From an uncultured Akkermansia sp. (GTDB lineage Bacteria; Verrucomicrobiota; Verrucomicrobiia; Verrucomicrobiales; Akkermansiaceae), in NCBI GenBank assembly GCA_904502165.1, contig CAJGDB010000077.1, forward strand, positions 1 to 9,107: DNA of 9,107 nucleotides, given 5' to 3'. Shown here one piece after another: positions 6,203 to 9,107 of this stretch. How positions within the stretch are numbered: the first letter of the stretch is position 1; each line of letters starts with the position of its first letter. A program made the position numbers and the translations under genes. A model generated the notes under the pieces. It was not told the origin of the DNA. It did not search any database and was given only the letters and a program-made list of their open reading frames with translations.

Positions 6203-7078
6203 ATGAAATCTCTCCTTTCTAAAATCTCCCTTGGACTGGCAGCTCTCATGAGCGGTGTAGCGCGTGCTTCAGAAGAAGGCGGTCACCATGGGCTTTCCAC
6301 AGATGCGCCGGTGCTGTGGAATATCGACCTGCCTTTCTGGCCGGGGCATTCCCTGCCCATCACTAACTCCATGGTTATGATGACCATTGCAGTAGTGCTG
6401 ATTACCATCATTCTGCGTCTTGCCACCCGCAAGATGGAACGCGTGCCGAGCGGGCTGCAGAACTTTGTGGAGTGGATTTTCGAGATGCTATACAAGTTTG
6501 TGGAGGGCCTTATCGGCAAGAAGCTCGCCAGCAAATACATCTGGTACTTTGCCACAGTATTCCTGCTCATCCTGACCAGCAACTACATGGGGCTCATCCC
6601 CGGTGTGGGTGAAATCACCATCAACGGGCATCCCCTTTTCCGCGGTGCCAATGCCGATTTGAACGTAACGCTCTTCCTGGGTCTGTTCTACACCCTGCTC
6701 TGGTTCATCTGGAGCATCAAGGAACAGGGCATCAAGCACTTTGTGGGGCACATCTTCGGGCCTAAGGGCGGCCTCACCGGCCTGCTCAGAAACCTGCTGC
6801 TGCCCGTGTTCTTCTTCGTGGGTCTCATTGAGTTGCTTTCCATCGCCATCCGCCCTGTGGCTCTGGCAGCCCGTCTTTTCGGCAATATCTATGCAGGCGA
6901 GGCCATTCTGGAGCAGATGAGCATCGTGAGCGGCAGCATACTGGGCAACGCCGCAGCCATGCTCCCCTTCATGTGTCTGGAAATTCTGGTAGGCTTTGTG
7001 CAGGCTCTGGTATTCCTGATGCTCACGGCCATTTTCCTGAAAACCCAGGTAGGGGGCGACGAAGAACACGCCCACTAA
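6203..7078 (+). CDS. atpB: F-type ATP synthase F0 subunit a
   Basis: A 291-residue membrane subunit that forms the two proton half-channels against the c-ring. The essential arginine is R224 in VALAARLFGNIYAGE, equivalent to R210 of E. coli. The last helix has the conserved glutamine Q267 in GFVQALVFLMLTAIFL. Further membrane segments lie around 55-72, 111-133, 152-172 and 192-218, with the family segment ILTSNYMGLIPGVGE near 123-137. The N-terminus looks like a cleavable signal peptide (MKSLLSKISLGLAALMSGVA, then RA before SEE), followed by a histidine-rich periplasmic stretch. It is the first gene of the atp operon, under a promoter ending 13 bases before the ATG. An 87-base gap with a hairpin separates it from atpE. 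Confidence 0.97.
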   Translation: MKSLLSKISLGLAALMSGVARASEEGGHHGLSTDAPVLWNIDLPFWPGHSLPITNSMVMMTIAVVLITIILRLATRKMERVPSGLQNFVEWIFEMLYKFVEGLIGKKLASKYIWYFATVFLLILTSNYMGLIPGVGEITINGHPLFRGANADLNVTLFLGLFYTLLWFIWSIKEQGIKHFVGHIFGPKGGLTGLLRNLLLPVFFFVGLIELLSIAIRPVALAARLFGNIYAGEAILEQMSIVSGSILGNAAAMLPFMCLEILVGFVQALVFLMLTAIFLKTQVGGDEEHAH

Positions 7079-7088
7079 AGACAATCTT

Positions 7089-7130
7089 CCCGCAGCGGAT
7101 CATGAAGCAAGCCGTGACGCTGCGGGTTTT
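7089..7130 (+). terminator. Hairpin plus T-run between atpB and atpE (attenuator or RNA-processing site)
   Basis: CCCGCAGCG (7089-7097) pairs perfectly with CGCTGCGGG (7118-7126) over a 20-base loop, followed directly by TTTT. It begins 10 bases after the atpB stop. Because the operon continues, it is more likely a partial terminator, a 3' stabiliser for the atpB message or a processing site than a full stop. I see no convincing promoter between it and atpE. Confidence 0.6.
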
Positions 7131-7165
7131 CCCAATAAACAACCAACAATAGAAAAACGACAATC

Positions 7166-7369
7166 ATGATGATTCCCGCTCTTGCCACCGCCGCCATCAA
7201 GTCCGGTCTGGCAGTTCTCGGTGCCGGCCTCGGCATTGGCCTCATCGGCATGAAAGCCGCTGAATCCACCGGCCGCAATCCCGGTGCTTCCGGTCAGGTT
7301 CTGACCATCTCCATCATTCTGGCCGCCCTCGTTGAAGGTGTGGCCTTCGTGGCCATCTTCATGGGCTAA
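7166..7369 (+). CDS. atpE: F-type ATP synthase F0 subunit c
   Basis: A 67-residue hairpin of two membrane helices that assembles into the rotating c-ring. Helix 1 covers about 11-33 with the glycine-rich packing run GAGLGIGLIG. The polar loop contains R37-N38-P39, which contacts gamma/epsilon. Helix 2 covers about 44-66 and carries the ion-binding carboxylate E57 (ILAALVEGVAFVAIF). The Na+ ligands known from Ilyobacter c-rings are not present: Q32 aligns with I24, S66 with G58 and Y70 with V62. Proton coupling is therefore inferred. The gene opens with two ATG codons (7166 and 7169), and I cannot decide between them. Neither has a Shine-Dalgarno site, although c is the most abundant subunit. 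Hairpins flank the gene on both sides. It is short for the family because the N-terminal tail is minimal. Confidence 0.97.
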   Translation: MMIPALATAAIKSGLAVLGAGLGIGLIGMKAAESTGRNPGASGQVLTISIILAALVEGVAFVAIFMG

Positions 7370-7387
7370 GCAAATGCTCTTGCCCAC

Positions 7388-7422
7388 GGGCATGCCAGGC
7401 CATTCAAACAGATGGCATGCCC
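7388..7422 (+). repeat. 10-bp hairpin in the atpE-atpF intergenic region
   Basis: GGGCATGCCA (7388-7397) pairs perfectly with TGGCATGCCC (7413-7422) over a 15-base loop. Each arm contains the self-complementary octamer GGCATGCC. No T-run follows (the next bases are CGCCCCC), so it is not a standard terminator. It lies 18 bases after the atpE stop, in a 107-base gap, and could protect the 3' end of an atpE message. Confidence 0.6.
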
Positions 7423-7476
7423 CGCCCCCTTTCCTAATCATACCCATCCGTCTCATAACATAAGCCATTTACAGCT

Positions 7477-7989
7477 ATGATTCTCGCCGCAGATATTCAA
7501 GACCTGGTCTCCAATTTCGGTCTGCATACCGATGCTTTCATCTCCCACCTCATTGCGTTCTGCATTCTGGCAGCACTTGTGGTTTGCTTCGGCATCAAGC
7601 CCATTTTCAAGCAACTTGAGGAGCGCCGCCAGCGCATCCAGGAGGGTGAGGAAATGCACGCCCGCAGCCAGCAGGAGCTGGCAGATGTCAGGAGCACCAG
7701 CGAGAAGATTCTTGATGAAGCCCGGGAATCCGGTAAGAAAGAAGTAGAGCAGGCCCGTGAAACCGCAGCCCGGCTCCAGGCAGACCTCTCCGCCAAAGCC
7801 AGCGCAGAAGCCAGGAGCGTCATTGAAAATGCCCACAAGCAGGCAGAACTGGACACCCAGCGTGAAAAAGATGCCCTCAAGGGTGAGTTTGCGCGACTTG
7901 TGGCAGAGGCCACCACCCGCGTCACCGGCAAGGTCCTGAGCGATGCCGACCACCGAGCCATCAACGAGGAAGCCATCCGTTCCCTTTAA
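7477..7989 (+). CDS. atpF: F-type ATP synthase F0 subunit b
   Basis: A 170-residue peripheral-stalk subunit that links the membrane sector to F1. A short periplasmic start (to about residue 20) is followed by one membrane helix around 22-40 (FISHLIAFCILAALVVCFGI). The rest is a long charged coiled coil (about 46-155, for example FKQLEERRQRIQEGEEMHA) and a short tail that should contact delta. Length and architecture are typical for the family. Only one b-type gene is present between c and delta, so the stalk is probably a homodimer. The start ATG has no Shine-Dalgarno site. The gap to atpH is 18 bases, and the two genes share a frame. Confidence 0.95.
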   Translation: MILAADIQDLVSNFGLHTDAFISHLIAFCILAALVVCFGIKPIFKQLEERRQRIQEGEEMHARSQQELADVRSTSEKILDEARESGKKEVEQARETAARLQADLSAKASAEARSVIENAHKQAELDTQREKDALKGEFARLVAEATTRVTGKVLSDADHRAINEEAIRSL

Positions 7990-8007
7990 TCCGCCCTTTC
8001 AATCAAC

Positions 8008-8400
8008 ATGAAAATCAGTAAGGAAGTGCAGGCTCAGGCGCGCCGCCTCATGCGGTTGTGCATCGGGGCCGACGGGCTGATGAATGAAGCCACCATACGC
8101 CAGGTGGCCGATAAGATTGCCACAGAAAAACCGCGCAACTACCTGGCGCTGCTCACCGCTTTCACTGAACTGGTGCGGCAGGAACGCGCGGCTCACACCG
8201 CCACCATTACCAGCGCCGTGCCACTCACCGCCGCAGAACAAGCCGCCATTACCGCCAAACTGAATGCCCGCCACGCAGGGCTGATTTACGAATGGCAGGT
8301 AGATTCCACCCTTATTGCCGGGCTCACCGTCAAGGTGGGCGACAACGTAACGGATTCCTCCATCCGCACCCGCATTGAACAACTTTCTAAAACTCTCTAA
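8008..8400 (+). CDS. atpH: F-type ATP synthase F1 subunit delta, short form
   Basis: A 130-residue delta/OSCP subunit that caps F1 and joins it to the b stalk. The C-terminal signature is clear: DSTLIAGLTVKVGDNVTDSS (98-117) then IRTRIEQLSKTL. The central helices (about 45-90) align with the end of the usual N-terminal bundle and the domain linker. Typical members have about 175-180 residues, so roughly 45-50 residues of the helical bundle that binds the alpha N-termini are missing. The loss is not a wrong start: the only in-frame codons upstream are six sense codons preceded by the atpF stop. No frameshift remnant is visible in the 18-base gap. It is probably functional, given its operon position. 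There is no Shine-Dalgarno site. Confidence 0.87.
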   Translation: MKISKEVQAQARRLMRLCIGADGLMNEATIRQVADKIATEKPRNYLALLTAFTELVRQERAAHTATITSAVPLTAAEQAAITAKLNARHAGLIYEWQVDSTLIAGLTVKVGDNVTDSSIRTRIEQLSKTL

Positions 8401-8412
8401 ACATAACACGGT

Positions 8413-9107
8413 ATGAGCAACATCGTACAAGAACTCGAAGCACAGATTCGCAACATCTCCACCGCCTCCGTCAGCGAGAATGTAGGCACCATCAAAGCCA
8501 TTGGCGACGGCGTGGCCCACATTGAAGGGCTGAGCAACGCCATGCTCAACGAGATGATTGAATTCCCCGGCGGCGTAATGGGCCTTGCCATGAACCTGGA
8601 GGAACACGAAGTGGGTGCCGTGCTTATCGGCAACGCCACCAGCCTGAAGGAAGGAGACACCTGCAAGACTACAGGGCGTCTGCTCCAGGTGCCGGTGGGT
8701 CCTGGCCTGCTCGGCCGTGTGGTGGACACCCTGGGCAACCCGCTCGACGGCAAAGGCCCCATCCAGGCATCTACATATTATCCTGTTGAAAAGATTGCAT
8801 CCGGCATTATCTCCCGCCAGGGGGTGAACCAGCCGGTACAGACCGGCATTCTACCCATTGATGCCATGATTCCCATCGGCCGTGGTCAGCGAGAGCTCAT
8901 CATCGGTGACCGCTCCACCGGCAAGACCACCATTGCCACCGACACCATGATTGCCCAGGCCCAGCAGAACAAGCAGGCTGAACAGGGTAAGCTGCCCGGT
9001 CACCGCCCGCTCTACAGCATCTACGTGGCCGTCGGTCAGAAACGCGCCACCGTTTCCCGCCTGGTAGCCAAGCTCGAAGAAGCCGGTGCCATGGAATACA
9101 GCATTGT
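8413..9107 (+). CDS. atpA: F-type ATP synthase F1 subunit alpha (3' end outside the window)
   Basis: The first 231 codons of the regulatory, non-catalytic nucleotide-binding subunit of F1. The N-terminal beta-barrel contains VGTIKAIGDGVAHIEGLSNA. The nucleotide-binding domain includes LGRVVDTLGNPLDGKGPI and the P-loop GDRSTGKTT (165-173), with lysine K171. The usual glutamine of alpha P-loops (GDRQTGKT) is serine S168. After the P-loop, the stretch QQNKQAEQGKLPGHRPLY is longer than in E. coli and resembles the alphaproteobacterial/mitochondrial form. It is followed by IYVAVGQKRATVSRLV, the conserved strand. The start ATG lies 12 bases after atpH, with no Shine-Dalgarno site. The gene is complete at the 5' end and simply cut by the window. 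Confidence 0.97.
   Translation, partial: MSNIVQELEAQIRNISTASVSENVGTIKAIGDGVAHIEGLSNAMLNEMIEFPGGVMGLAMNLEEHEVGAVLIGNATSLKEGDTCKTTGRLLQVPVGPGLLGRVVDTLGNPLDGKGPIQASTYYPVEKIASGIISRQGVNQPVQTGILPIDAMIPIGRGQRELIIGDRSTGKTTIATDTMIAQAQQNKQAEQGKLPGHRPLYSIYVAVGQKRATVSRLVAKLEEAGAMEYSI

Noticed and set aside
7127..7165. Internal promoter in front of atpE
   Set aside because: A TAGAAA at 7151 could serve as a -10, but no acceptable -35 lies 16-18 bases upstream.
1..9107. Mobile elements, CRISPR arrays, tRNA or rRNA genes
   Set aside because: No repeat-spacer pattern, transposase, terminal repeats or RNA-gene sequence was seen; the genes are tightly packed core functions.

Overview
The window looks like bacterial chromosomal core sequence, with tightly packed genes in three transcription blocks. 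The organism is probably a Verrucomicrobiota member of Akkermansia type. That placement is an inference from protein style, codon use and the lack of Shine-Dalgarno sites; no marker gene here settles it.

Block 1 (23-2830, + strand) is a close-packed run. It encodes a histidine-phosphatase-fold protein, the mechanosensitive channel MscL, a small HU-like DNA-binding protein (its GTG start overlaps the mscL stop by 4 bases), and a large exported protein with a C-terminal membrane anchor. It ends at a strong bidirectional terminator (2846-2880), shared with the convergent block 2.

Block 2 (2882-4254, - strand) holds a small lipoprotein gene followed by an EamA/DMT-family transporter gene. Each has its own recognisable promoter. 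The transporter promoter and start codon lie within a perfect 12-bp inverted repeat.

Block 3 (from 4432, + strand) starts with the intramembrane protease gene rseP. A 99-codon unknown ORF follows it in the same frame, separated only by the TAA stop. Next is the F-type ATP synthase operon in canonical order: atpB (a), atpE (c), atpF (b), atpH (delta) and atpA (alpha, cut by the window end). A promoter directly precedes atpB. Hairpins lie on both sides of atpE, and the delta subunit is unusually short.

No gene start I assign has a convincing Shine-Dalgarno sequence. The four promoters I can propose (TTGnnn, 16-17 bases, TAGnnT) predict leaders of only about 3-10 bases, so initiation in this genome may often be SD-independent or near-leaderless. 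I see no mobile element, CRISPR array, tRNA or rRNA, and no gene-free stretch longer than 300 bases. The window is mostly ordinary core genome; the interest is in regulatory architecture and in divergent members of known families.
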